Assembly: GCA_017463985.1 (NCBI GenBank)
Contig: JAFUEH010000011.1
Coordinates: 1-64,000 of the forward strand
Direction of reading: 5' to 3'
Length of the DNA stretch: 64,000 bases
Source of the DNA: Eubacterium sp.
GTDB taxonomy: Bacteria > Bacillota > Clostridia > Oscillospirales > Acutalibacteraceae
The position numbers were made by a program, and so were the translations under genes. A model generated the notes under the pieces. The model was given only the letters and a program-made list of their open reading frames with translations. It was not told where the DNA came from and did not search any database. The stretch's first letter is position 1; every line of letters begins with the position of its first letter. This document shows positions 24,090-32,487 of the stretch, in pieces.

Positions 24090-25010
24090 TTACAGCCATT
24101 CCTTGATGACAGACGGATCGGCAAAGATCTCGTCCAGACGGCGCAGCAACGGAATCAGCACGCAGTAATCATAAGCGCGGTGATCGAACGCAAACGTCAT
24201 GGGCAGGATCTGCCGCACCTCGATCTTATCCTCACCGTTTTCATCGGTCACAACGACCGCCTCCTTACGGATCGACAGCAGCGCGATCACGCAGGTCTGC
24301 GGCGGTACGATCTCCAGCAGATAACAGCGGTTCGTACCTTCGCGGTAGATTGAGCCGAGGTTGGAGATCGTGATCGTTCCCTGCTCCAGCTCCTTTTGCG
24401 ACAGGCGGTCGCTTTCAGGAATCGCATAATATTTTTTCTTTTCCTCGCCCTTGAGCAGATTGACCTTATGCTCGCCCGGCATCTTTGAGCCGTAGAGGCG
24501 GCGCAGCGCCTGCAGGACCTTGCCGTGCTTCAACCCCTCCAGCGTATCGTGAAGCGACACATTGTAGAGCGCCTCATTAAAGTCGGTGTTCTTCACCTTG
24601 CGCACGGTATCGTTGATCGCCTCGCCCATTTCGGTGAGGGTCTTGCTGTCCATATCGCGCATATTGATCGTCATCATTTCGCCGGAGGGCAGCACCATCG
24701 GCATGGAAATATTGATCGTATCATATACCTTCAGCTTGCCGCGCACCAGCCGGCTGTTAAACTCCAGGTGGGAGTTAACGATCGGCGCCGCCTTAATGGC
24801 TTCGCACAGGATACCAAGCATCACGGTGTTGATCGAAAGGCGCTTTTCCTTTGGCACGCCCTCGTTGATCTCCTTGATCACCGGCATCAGCTTCGTGACA
24901 TCCGCCTCATAAGAAACCACGCTGTGCGCGATCGTGCGGAAGCTTTCGCCCGTCATATTCGCCACGACCTTACGGGCGATACCGAAAATCTGTTCTTCTC
25001 TCAGCTTCAT
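24090..25010 (-). CDS. Stand-alone 2-oxoacid dehydrogenase E2-type acyltransferase domain
   Basis: A 306-residue protein made only of the CAT-like catalytic domain of dihydrolipoyl acyltransferases. It has no lipoyl domain and no peripheral-subunit-binding domain. The active-site motif DHRxxDG appears as DHRAYDY (His277 and Asp present, final Gly replaced by Tyr). GTITISNLGS is the conserved central strand. No E1 or E3 genes are near. The neighbouring oxidoreductase is of the ferredoxin type, which needs no E2. It may acylate an unknown acceptor from acyl-CoA. It is divergent from the T-box operon and has its own promoter. Confidence 0.82.
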   Translation of the reverse strand: MKLREEQIFGIARKVVANMTGESFRTIAHSVVSYEADVTKLMPVIKEINEGVPKEKRLSINTVMLGILCEAIKAAPIVNSHLEFNSRLVRGKLKVYDTINISMPMVLPSGEMMTINMRDMDSKTLTEMGEAINDTVRKVKNTDFNEALYNVSLHDTLEGLKHGKVLQALRRLYGSKMPGEHKVNLLKGEEKKKYYAIPESDRLSQKELEQGTITISNLGSIYREGTNRCYLLEIVPPQTCVIALLSIRKEAVVVTDENGEDKIEVRQILPMTFAFDHRAYDYCVLIPLLRRLDEIFADPSVIKEWL

Positions 25011-25041
25011 ATCAGTTCTCCTTTACCGCAAATTCTCCATG

Positions 25042-25070
25042 ATTATAGCAAAAAGCAGGCGACAATGCAA
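25042..25070 (-). promoter_or_regulatory. Promoter of the E2-like gene
   Basis: TTGCAT (25065-25070), 17-bp spacer, TGC-extended TATAAT (25042-25047), minus strand. Confidence 0.7.
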
Positions 25071-25154
25071 TAGCTTTTGCCGCAATTATTTTATTTTGCT
25101 AATGCGTTAAAGTGGCGTGTAAAATTTTCCGCCACACAAAAAATAAAAAAACTG

Positions 25155-25183
25155 TTGACAAAGTTTTGACAGAGCGCTATAAT
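25155..25183 (+). promoter_or_regulatory. Promoter of the VOR T-box operon
   Basis: TTGACA (25155-25160) and TATAAT (25178-25183), 17-bp spacer. Confidence 0.9.
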
Positions 25184-25191
25184 AAGTAAAA

Positions 25192-25456
25192 ATTCAAAGG
25201 CAATGACGAAGACGGCCGAAAGCTAAGCTTCTAAGCGAGTCGGGGACGGTGCAAGCCCGACAGGTAAGGTTTTCAAGCGCTTATCCCTTCCGAGCCGGAA
25301 ATCTGAAAAGCAGTAGGATTTCCCGTATGACTGCGTTAAAGTATACGGCTTGATAGAGCCTGAGTGGCACGCAAGTGCAATTTGAGTGGTACCGCGGGTG
25401 CTGAATTTGTTTTCAATGCTCGTCTCAAAGGAAGCTTTGGGACGGGCTTTTGTTTT
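25192..25456 (+). promoter_or_regulatory. T-box riboswitch upstream of the acyl-CoA ligase/VOR operon
   Basis: Stem I has a K-turn (GCAATGACGAAG), the distal AGCGAG...GACGGTGCAA signature, and a T-box GAGTGGTACCGCGGG at 25384-25398. The terminator is at 25418-25455 (GCTCGTCTCAAAG / CTTTGGGACGGGC, then TTTTGTTTT). The specifier loop is hard to settle by hand. In one fold AUC (Ile, 25283-25285) sits at the expected place, which would suit a branched-chain 2-oxoacid operon, but it is followed by a pyrimidine. The T-box call is firm; the amino acid is open. Confidence 0.93.
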
Positions 25457-25504
25457 CCAAAACTTCCCGAATCTATCAAAAACGATTTGAAAAGGAGAAC
25501 GAAA

Positions 25505-27772
25505 ATGAGCAATGACACCGTATTATCCCAGCTGTCAGAGGTAGCCGCCAGAATCAGGGGCACCCGAGAGATCATGGGCTGGTCCACCGCCCGCATGGCG
25601 AAGAAAACCGAGGTGGACGAGGCAACCTACCGCGCTTATGAAAGCGGCGAGCAGGACCTTCCCTTCACCTTTATCCACAAATGCGCGCTGGCGTTCGGTA
25701 TTGAGATCACCGAGCTGTTGGAGGGACAGGGCGCGCACCTTTCCTCCTATACCGTTACCCGCGCCGGCGCCGGCAGGGAAACCGCCAAGGAGGAAGGCAT
25801 TTCGATCAAGAACCTCGGCTACGAATTCAAGCACAAGATCGCAGAGCCGTACTGGGTAAAATATGATTACTCTCCGGAGCTGCAGGATAAGCCGATCCAC
25901 CTCACAAAGCACAGCGGTCAGGAATTTGACTTTATCGTCAGCGGCTCGCTGAAGGTACAGGTCGGCGCCAACACCGAGGTGCTGCACGAGGGCGACTCTA
26001 TTTACTACAACTCCTCCACCCCTCACGGTATGATCGCCGTGGACGGTAAGGACTGCGTCTTTTTAGCCGTTGTCCTGCCGGGCAAGGAGACGAAGGAAGA
26101 AAAGATCAGAGAGAGCATCGTATCCACCAGACCGAGCGAAAAGCTGGTATGCGAGGAATTCATTGAAACCGTTGAAAACGAAAAGGGCAAGCTGACAGAC
26201 ATCCGCTTCAAAAACACCGAGCGCTTTAACTTTGCGTTTGATATCGTCGACGCGATCGCGGACAAATATCCCACCAAGGAGGCGATGGTGCACCTCGATA
26301 AAAACAAGCAGGAGCGCCGCTTTACCTTCAAGGACATCAAGCACGAATCCAACAAGGCCGCTAACTACTTCACCTCACTCGGCATTAAGAAGGGCGACAA
26401 GGTCATGCTGATCTTAAAGCGTCACTATCAATTCTGGTTCGCGATTCTCGGTTTACACAAGATCGGCGCGGTCGCCATTCCGGCCACCAATCAGCTGAAG
26501 GCGCACGACCTGATCTATCGCTTCAATGCGGCCGGCGTCAAAGCGATCGTATGTACGCAGGACGACGGTATTCCGGCGGCGGTAGAGGAATCGCTCAGCG
26601 AATCCCCGACGCTGGAAACGAAGATCCTCGTCGGTGATGACCGCGAGGGCTGGCATAACTTTGACAAGGAATATGCGATCTTTTCTACAAGATACAAGAG
26701 GACCGCTGATTCACCTGCCGGCGACGACACCATGTTCATGCTGTTTACCTCCGGCACAACCGGCTATCCCAAGATCGCGGAGCATTCGTGCAAATACGCG
26801 CTCGGCCATTTCGTGACCGCCAAGTACTGGCATTGCTGTGAGCGCGACGGCCTGCACTTTACGATCTCTGACACCGGCTGGGGCAAATCCCTGTGGGGCA
26901 AGCTGTACGGCCAGTGGCTGTGCGAAGGCGCTGTCTTTGTTTATGACTTTGACCGATTCCATGCAGACGATATCATGCCGATGTTCAAGCGATATAATAT
27001 TACCACCTTCTGCGCGCCGCCGACGATGCTGCGCCTGTTCATCAAGGAGGATCTGTCAAAATACGACCTTTCCTCTATTCACCACATGACGACGGCCGGT
27101 GAAGCGCTGAATCCGGAGGTGTTCCGCCAGTTTGAAAAGGCGACAGGCCTTTCGATTATGGAAGGCTTCGGCCAGACGGAAACAACGCTGCTGATCGGTA
27201 ACCTCTACGGCTCGCGCACCAAGGTCGGCTCGATGGGCAAACCGAACCCGCAGTTCGACGTGGATATTGTTGACCCGGACGGCAAAAGCGTCCAGACAGG
27301 TGAGGTCGGTGAGATCGTCATTCACCTTGACAACGGCAGGCCCTGCGGTCTCTACAAGGGCTATTACCGCGGCAAGGAGCAGACCGACGAAGCGTTCCGC
27401 AACGGTATGTATCACACCGGCGACACCGCCTGGCGTGATGAGGACGGCTATTACTGGTACGTCAGCCGTATCGACGACGTGATCAAGTCCTCCGGCTACC
27501 GTATCGGCCCGTTCGAGATCGAAAGTGTGATCATGGAGCTGCCTTACGTGCTGGAATGCGGCGTATCTGCCGCGCCGGATGAGGTGCGCGGTCAGGTCGT
27601 CAAAGCGAGCGTTGTGCTCGTAAAGGGTACCGAGGGCACGGACGCGCTCAAAAAGGAAATTCAGAATTACGTCAAAAAGAATACCGCTCCGTATAAGTAT
27701 CCGCGTATTGTGGAATTCAAGGAATCGCTCCCGAAAACGATCAGCGGTAAAATCATCAGAAATCAGTTATAA
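25505..27772 (+). CDS. XRE HTH - cupin - AMP-forming acyl-CoA ligase fusion
   Basis: A 755-residue three-part protein. Residues 10-70 are an XRE/Cro helix-turn-helix (RIRGTREIMGWSTARMAKKT). Residues about 105-190 are a cupin (FDFIVSGSLKVQVGANTEVL, then EGDSIYYNSSTPHG). Residues about 225-755 are an ANL acyl-CoA synthetase with TSGTTGYPK at 415-423, GFGQTETT, SRIDDVIKSSGYRIGPFEIE and catalytic Lys in SGKIIRN. It should interconvert an organic acid and its CoA ester. In an operon with a 2-oxoacid:ferredoxin oxidoreductase it could recover ATP from amino-acid-derived acyl-CoA, or activate the acid. Whether the HTH half binds DNA is unknown. AGGAG lies 7-8 bases before ATG 25505. Its stop overlaps the next start (TAATG). 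Confidence 0.88.
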   Translation: MSNDTVLSQLSEVAARIRGTREIMGWSTARMAKKTEVDEATYRAYESGEQDLPFTFIHKCALAFGIEITELLEGQGAHLSSYTVTRAGAGRETAKEEGISIKNLGYEFKHKIAEPYWVKYDYSPELQDKPIHLTKHSGQEFDFIVSGSLKVQVGANTEVLHEGDSIYYNSSTPHGMIAVDGKDCVFLAVVLPGKETKEEKIRESIVSTRPSEKLVCEEFIETVENEKGKLTDIRFKNTERFNFAFDIVDAIADKYPTKEAMVHLDKNKQERRFTFKDIKHESNKAANYFTSLGIKKGDKVMLILKRHYQFWFAILGLHKIGAVAIPATNQLKAHDLIYRFNAAGVKAIVCTQDDGIPAAVEESLSESPTLETKILVGDDREGWHNFDKEYAIFSTRYKRTADSPAGDDTMFMLFTSGTTGYPKIAEHSCKYALGHFVTAKYWHCCERDGLHFTISDTGWGKSLWGKLYGQWLCEGAVFVYDFDRFHADDIMPMFKRYNITTFCAPPTMLRLFIKEDLSKYDLSSIHHMTTAGEALNPEVFRQFEKATGLSIMEGFGQTETTLLIGNLYGSRTKVGSMGKPNPQFDVDIVDPDGKSVQTGEVGEIVIHLDNGRPCGLYKGYYRGKEQTDEAFRNGMYHTGDTAWRDEDGYYWYVSRIDDVIKSSGYRIGPFEIESVIMELPYVLECGVSAAPDEVRGQVVKASVVLVKGTEGTDALKKEIQNYVKKNTAPYKYPRIVEFKESLPKTISGKIIRNQL

Positions 27773-28422
27773 TGAAACGAATCACCTTATTTGCCGGTCA
27801 CTACGGCAGCGGCAAAACCAACATTGCCGTAAACTATGCGCTCGCCCTGCACGCGCAGGGAAAGCCGGTGCAGATCGCTGATCTGGATATTGTGAATCCC
27901 TACTTCCGCACCAAAGACTCCGCGGAGGAACTGGCGGCGGCAGGTATTCGCCTGGTCTCCCCTGCTTATGCGAATTCCAATGTCGATCTGCCTGCTTTGC
28001 CGCAGGAAACTTATGGACTGGTGCAAAATCGCAACATTTATGCTATAATGGATATCGGCGGCGACGAACGCGGCGCTTTAGCGCTGGGTCGGTACCGCCC
28101 GTATATCCTGGAGGAAAACAGTTACGAGATGGTATTTGTCGCCAACTTCTACCGTCCGCTGACCCGTACCGCCGAAGAGGCGTTGACGGTCATGCGCGAA
28201 ATTGAAGCGGCCGGCGGCATTCCCTTCACCGCAATTGTCAATAACTCTAACCTCGGTGAGGAAACGACAGCGGCCGATATCGCCGCCACCGCAGCAGAAA
28301 CGCAGCGCCTTTCGGCGCTCACAAAGCTGCCGGTACTGTTCACCGCCGTCAAGGAGGATTTAGCGAATGCGTTTGAGGACAGCGCAGTGCTGCCGCTCAA
28401 GCTTCAGAAAAAAATTTTTTAA
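27772..28422 (+). CDS. MinD/ParA-like P-loop ATPase in the VOR operon
   Basis: A 216-residue ATPase with a deviant Walker A (GHYGSGKTN, 9-17), switch I region IADLDIVNPYFRT and the Walker B-like IMDIGGDERGALALG. The IVNNSNLGEET segment is the guanine/adenine-specificity strand seen in MinD-like proteins. Partner proteins are unknown. It lies between the acyl-CoA ligase (1-base overlap) and the ferredoxin subunit (13-base gap), so a role in assembling or regulating the oxidoreductase is plausible but unproven. Confidence 0.75.
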   Translation: MKRITLFAGHYGSGKTNIAVNYALALHAQGKPVQIADLDIVNPYFRTKDSAEELAAAGIRLVSPAYANSNVDLPALPQETYGLVQNRNIYAIMDIGGDERGALALGRYRPYILEENSYEMVFVANFYRPLTRTAEEALTVMREIEAAGGIPFTAIVNNSNLGEETTAADIAATAAETQRLSALTKLPVLFTAVKEDLANAFEDSAVLPLKLQKKIF

Positions 28423-28435
28423 AGGAGATTTGATT

Positions 28436-28642
28436 ATGCCGAAAGTAACCTTTAACGAAGATTTATGCAAGGGCTGCGGACTCTGTGTGACTGCCTGTCC
28501 CAAGCAGATCCTCGAAATAAAAAAAGACATTATTAATAAGAAAGGACATTCTCCTGCCGGGATTACCGACCAGGCTAAATGCATTGCCTGCGCCTTCTGC
28601 GCCACAATGTGCCCTGACTGTGTAATCACCGTTGAGAAATGA
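28436..28642 (+). CDS. 2x[4Fe-4S] ferredoxin subunit of 2-oxoacid:ferredoxin oxidoreductase
   Basis: A 68-residue delta/ferredoxin subunit with two cluster motifs, CKGCGLCVTACP and CIACAFCATMCP. It passes electrons from the thiamine-diphosphate site to external ferredoxin. AAAGGAG lies ahead of ATG 28436. It is the first of four consecutive VOR/KOR subunit genes. Confidence 0.93.
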   Translation: MPKVTFNEDLCKGCGLCVTACPKQILEIKKDIINKKGHSPAGITDQAKCIACAFCATMCPDCVITVEK

Positions 28643-28652
28643 GGTGGAACAG

Positions 28653-29714
28653 ATGGCTGAAAAAGTATTAATGAAGGGTAACGAAGCCATTGCCGAGGCC
28701 GCGATCAGAGCCGGCTGCCGTCATTACTTCGGCTACCCGATCACTCCCCAGACAGAGCTGGCTGCTTATATGGCAAAGCGTATGCCGAAAATCGGCGGCA
28801 CCTTCCTGCAGGCAGAGAGCGAGATCGCAGCAATCAACATGGTCTACGGCGTTTCCAGCACCGGCAAGCGCGTGATGACTTCTTCCTCCAGCCCCGGCGT
28901 TTCGCTGAAGCAGGAGGGTATCTCCTACATCGCAGGCGCCGACCTGCCGGCGCTGATCGTCAATGTACAGCGCGGCGGCCCGGGTCTCGGCGGTATCCAG
29001 CCCTCTCAGTCTGACTATTTTCAGGCAACAAAGGGCGGCGGACACGGCGACTATCATCTTATTGTACTGGCGCCGGCCTCCGTACAGGAAATGGCAGATT
29101 TAACGGCCAAGTGTTTTGAGCTGGCTGACAAATACCGTATGCCGGCCATGCTGCTGGCGGACGGCACGATGGGTCAGATGATGGAACCGGTGCTGCTCCC
29201 CGAGGAAAGCGACGTTACGGTGGAAAAGCCATGGGCGCTCACCGGCACCAATATGGAACGCAAGCACAATATTGTCAATTCTCTTTACCTCAAGCCGGAG
29301 GAGCTGGAGCGCACAAACTTTGAGCGTTTTGAGAGATACCGTCAGGCAGAAGAGACCGAGGTAATGTACGAGGAATATATGATGGACGACGCAGAGGTAT
29401 GCGTAATGGCGTTCGGTATCGCGGCGCGCGTTTCCAAGAACGCCGTCGTAGCGGCCAGAAAGCAAGGCATCAAGGCCGGTCTGCTGCGCCCGATCACGCT
29501 GTGGCCGTTCCCGAAAAAGGCCGTCGCCGCGGCAGCCACGCACTGCAAGGGCTTTGTTTCCGTTGAGCTGTCCATGGGTCAGATGATCGAGGACATTCAG
29601 CTGGCGTGTCAGTGCAAGGTGCCGGTGGCGCTGTGTAACCGTGCCGGCGGCATGATCCCGAGCCCTGAGCAGGTGCTCGAATCCATTAAAGAAATGGCAG
29701 GAGGTAAGGCATAA
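28653..29714 (+). CDS. vorB: 2-oxoacid:ferredoxin oxidoreductase alpha subunit (VorB type)
   Basis: A 353-residue pyrimidine-binding subunit. [53 protein letters not shown] and [11 protein letters not shown] are typical of the VorB/KorA family. The subunit organisation (delta-alpha-beta-gamma) and sequence type suggest branched-chain (2-oxoisovalerate-like) rather than pyruvate substrates, but this cannot be settled without alignment. A GAGGTGG ribosome site lies before ATG 28653. The stop overlaps the beta start (TAATG). Confidence 0.88.
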   Translation: MAEKVLMKGNEAIAEAAIRAGCRHYFGYPITPQTELAAYMAKRMPKIGGTFLQAESEIAAINMVYGVSSTGKRVMTSSSSPGVSLKQEGISYIAGADLPALIVNVQRGGPGLGGIQPSQSDYFQATKGGGHGDYHLIVLAPASVQEMADLTAKCFELADKYRMPAMLLADGTMGQMMEPVLLPEESDVTVEKPWALTGTNMERKHNIVNSLYLKPEELERTNFERFERYRQAEETEVMYEEYMMDDAEVCVMAFGIAARVSKNAVVAARKQGIKAGLLRPITLWPFPKKAVAAAATHCKGFVSVELSMGQMIEDIQLACQCKVPVALCNRAGGMIPSPEQVLESIKEMAGGKA

Positions 29715-30463
29715 TGGTAGTATTTGAAAAACCGAAATCCCTGGCAGACGTGCCGCTTCACTACTGCCCGGGCTGCACGCACGGCATTGTACACCGTTTA
29801 GTGGCCGAGGCGATCGACGAGCTCGGCATCGAGGGCAAGGCGATCGGCGTTGCGCCGGTTGGCTGCGCCGTCATGGCTTACGATTACTTCACCTGCGACA
29901 TGGTGGAGGCTGCCCACGGCAGAGCGCCGGCTGTTGCAACCGGTATTAAAAGAGCGCTGCCCGACAACATTGTTTTCACCTATCAGGGCGACGGCGACCT
30001 CGCCTCCATCGGTATGGCAGAAACGGTTCACGCCGCCACCAGGAATGAAAATATCACGATCATCTTCATCAACAACGCCATTTACGGTATGACCGGCGGT
30101 CAGATGGCGCCGACCTCCCTGCCGGGTCAGGTCACACAGACCTCCCCTTACGGCAGAGACGTTGCCACGGCAGGCTTCCCGATCAAGGTCAGCGAGCTGC
30201 TGGCAGCGCTTGACGGACCGGCGTATATTCAGCGCGTCGCCGTGAACAACGTGAAGAACGTGCGCAACGCAAAAAAGGCGATCAAAAAGGCCTTTGAAAA
30301 TCAGGTTGAGGGCAAGGGCTTCTCCCTGATCGAGGTCGTTTCCTCCTGTCCGACCAACTGGGGCATGACGCCGCAGCAGGCGCTGGATTGGATCGACGAA
30401 AAAATGATTCCTTACTATCCGCTCGGCGTATACAAGGACAAGACAGCAGAGGAGGGCGAATAA
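29714..30463 (+). CDS. vorA: 2-oxoacid:ferredoxin oxidoreductase beta (TPP-binding) subunit (VorA type)
   Basis: A 249-residue thiamine-diphosphate-binding subunit. Landmarks are HYCPGCTHG at the N-terminus, [11 protein letters not shown], the GDGDLASIG...[12 protein letters not shown] cofactor motif and TSPYGRD. The complex oxidatively decarboxylates 2-oxoacids to acyl-CoA with reduction of ferredoxin. It is translationally coupled to the alpha subunit and sits 1 base before gamma. Confidence 0.9.
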   Translation: MVVFEKPKSLADVPLHYCPGCTHGIVHRLVAEAIDELGIEGKAIGVAPVGCAVMAYDYFTCDMVEAAHGRAPAVATGIKRALPDNIVFTYQGDGDLASIGMAETVHAATRNENITIIFINNAIYGMTGGQMAPTSLPGQVTQTSPYGRDVATAGFPIKVSELLAALDGPAYIQRVAVNNVKNVRNAKKAIKKAFENQVEGKGFSLIEVVSSCPTNWGMTPQQALDWIDEKMIPYYPLGVYKDKTAEEGE

Positions 30464-30464
30464 A

Positions 30465-30998
30465 ATGACCAGTAAAATTTTAATCGCCGGCTTCGGCGGA
30501 CAGGGTATTTTGTTTGCCGGCAAGGTGCTGGCTTACAAGGGCTTAGTCGAGGGCAAGCAGCTCAGCTGGCTTCCCTCCTACGGACCGGAGATGCGCGGCG
30601 GTACCGCCAACTGCAACGTCATCATCAGCGACGAGCCGGTCGGCTCCCCGATCGTGGACGACCCGAACGTACTGATCGTTATGAACCTCCCGTCGCTTGA
30701 TAAATATGAAAACGCCGCGGTAAAGGGCGCTAAGATTTTTGTAGACTCCACCCTGATCAGCCGCAAGGTCGTGCGCGAGGACGTAGACGTTTACTATATT
30801 CCTGCGACAAAGATGGCGCAGGAGCTCGGTGTACCGACGCTCGCCAACATGATCATCCTCGGCAAGGTGATCAAGGAGGCCGGCGTGGTCAGTTTTGACG
30901 GCATGGAGGAGGCGCTCAAGAAGGTCGTTTCCGCCAGAAAAGCCCACCTGATCGACGTCAATCTGAAGGCGATCAAGGCAGGCTATGACTACGAATAA
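30465..30998 (+). CDS. 2-oxoacid:ferredoxin oxidoreductase gamma subunit
   Basis: A 177-residue gamma-type subunit (KILIAGFGGQGILFAGKVLA; SYGPEMRGGTANCNVIISD). It completes a four-subunit VOR/KOR enzyme and is the last gene of the T-box operon, followed by a strong terminator. Confidence 0.92.
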   Translation: MTSKILIAGFGGQGILFAGKVLAYKGLVEGKQLSWLPSYGPEMRGGTANCNVIISDEPVGSPIVDDPNVLIVMNLPSLDKYENAAVKGAKIFVDSTLISRKVVREDVDVYYIPATKMAQELGVPTLANMIILGKVIKEAGVVSFDGMEEALKKVVSARKAHLIDVNLKAIKAGYDYE

Positions 30999-31017
30999 TT
31001 TCCATTTGCTACTATTA

Positions 31018-31050
31018 AAAAACCGACTGACAGTTGTCAGTCGGTTTCTT
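31018..31050. terminator. Bidirectional terminator between the VOR operon and the M18 aminopeptidase
   Basis: Perfect 13-bp stem AAACCGACTGACA / TGTCAGTCGGTTT with a 2-base loop and T-rich flanks on both strands. Confidence 0.93.
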
Positions 31051-31058
31051 TCGCTCTA

Positions 31059-32459
31059 TTATTTCTCAAAGAAGGTGAGGAAGCCCTTGTAAGCGCTGTA
31101 AACATCGATCTTGGAAACGATTTCATAGGGCGCGTGCATGGAAAGCACCGGCACGCCGACGTCGATCGTATCCACGTCCAGGTTCGCCACATACATCGCA
31201 ACGGTTCCGCCGCCGCCTGCGTCGACCTTACCGAGCTCGCCGGTCTGCCACAGCACGCCGTTTTCGTCAAACAGGCGTCTTACCCATGCGCAAAACTCTG
31301 CGGAAGCGTCGGATGTGCCGCTCTTACCGCGCGCACCGGTGAACTTGGTGACGCAAACGCCGTTGTTCAGGAAACTGGCATTATTCTTTTCAAATACGGT
31401 GGACCAGGTCGGATCATACGCAGCGTTAACGTCAGCGGACAGACACTTAGAATTGCGCAGCACGTCACGGCCCTCATAGCCCTCCATGCGTGCCAAATCG
31501 GCAATAAAGTATTTCATATAGGAGGAGTGCAGGCCGGTATTGCCGTCGGAGCCGATCTCCTCTTTATCCGTCAGCACGGTGATCGCCGTATATTCCGGCG
31601 CCTCCTCCAGGTCAAGGATCGCCTGCAGCGCAGGATAAGAGCAAACCCTGTCGTCATGACCGTAGCCGCCGATCATGGAGCGGTCAAAGCCGATGTCGTC
31701 TACCGTAAAGGCCGGTACCAACTCTAATTCAGCGGACAGGAAATCCTTTTCAACAATGCCGTACTTTTCATACAGCAGCGACAGGATATTTAGCTTAATA
31801 CGCTCGCTCTCCTCGTCGTCCTTGAACGGACGGGAACCGATTACGACATTGAGCTCCTCGCCCTTGACGATCTCGTTCGTCTTACGCGCCATCTGCTCAC
31901 CGCCAAGGTGCGGCAGAATATCGGTAATACAGAACTTCGGCTCGCCGGCCTCTTCACCGATACGAACGTCCACAAACGTACCGTCGCTCTTACAGATCCT
32001 GCCGTGCAGCGACAGCGGGATCGCCACCCACTGGAACTTCTTGATGCCGCCATAGTAATGCGTCTTGAAGTAGCCGAGGCCCTCCTGCTCATAAACGGGA
32101 CACTGCTTTAAGTCCAAGCGCGGCGAGTCAATATGCGCAGCAGCAATACGCACGCCGTCCTTAATGCTTCTCTTACCCTTCACGCAAAGGATCACAGACT
32201 TGCCTCTGTTGGCGTAATAGACCTTGTCGCCCTCCTTGAGCGGATCGCCGTACGGATCAAACGGGACAAAACCGTTTGCCTGCGCCAGACTCTCTACCCG
32301 CGCGGCAACCTCGCGCTCTGTTTTACATTCATACAGGAACTCCTTATAGCCCTCGCAAAACTCATCGCAAGCGGCCAGCTCCTCGGCGCTGAATACATCT
32401 ACGCCGTTCTTCTTGTCATTAAACAGCATCTCCTTGAGCTGCTTTGTTTTTTCAGACAT
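31059..32459 (-). CDS. M18-family aminopeptidase
   Basis: A 466-residue zinc aminopeptidase of the aspartyl-aminopeptidase type. The metal-site motifs are AAHIDSPRLD, VDDIGFDRSMIGGYGHDDR, LTDKEEIGSDGNTG and LSMHAPYE. Length is normal. It is cytoplasmic and probably releases N-terminal residues from peptides. The RBS is AGGAGG. The downstream terminator is shared with the convergent VOR operon. Confidence 0.93.
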   Translation of the reverse strand: MSEKTKQLKEMLFNDKKNGVDVFSAEELAACDEFCEGYKEFLYECKTEREVAARVESLAQANGFVPFDPYGDPLKEGDKVYYANRGKSVILCVKGKRSIKDGVRIAAAHIDSPRLDLKQCPVYEQEGLGYFKTHYYGGIKKFQWVAIPLSLHGRICKSDGTFVDVRIGEEAGEPKFCITDILPHLGGEQMARKTNEIVKGEELNVVIGSRPFKDDEESERIKLNILSLLYEKYGIVEKDFLSAELELVPAFTVDDIGFDRSMIGGYGHDDRVCSYPALQAILDLEEAPEYTAITVLTDKEEIGSDGNTGLHSSYMKYFIADLARMEGYEGRDVLRNSKCLSADVNAAYDPTWSTVFEKNNASFLNNGVCVTKFTGARGKSGTSDASAEFCAWVRRLFDENGVLWQTGELGKVDAGGGGTVAMYVANLDVDTIDVGVPVLSMHAPYEIVSKIDVYSAYKGFLTFFEK

Positions 32460-32487
32460 TCTATTACCTCCTGTTATTCACAGTATT

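Noticed and set aside
32474-32482. TTATTCACA DnaA box before the M18 gene
   Set aside because: Single box far from the origin, in a 28-bp gap; one such match is expected by chance in 64 kb.
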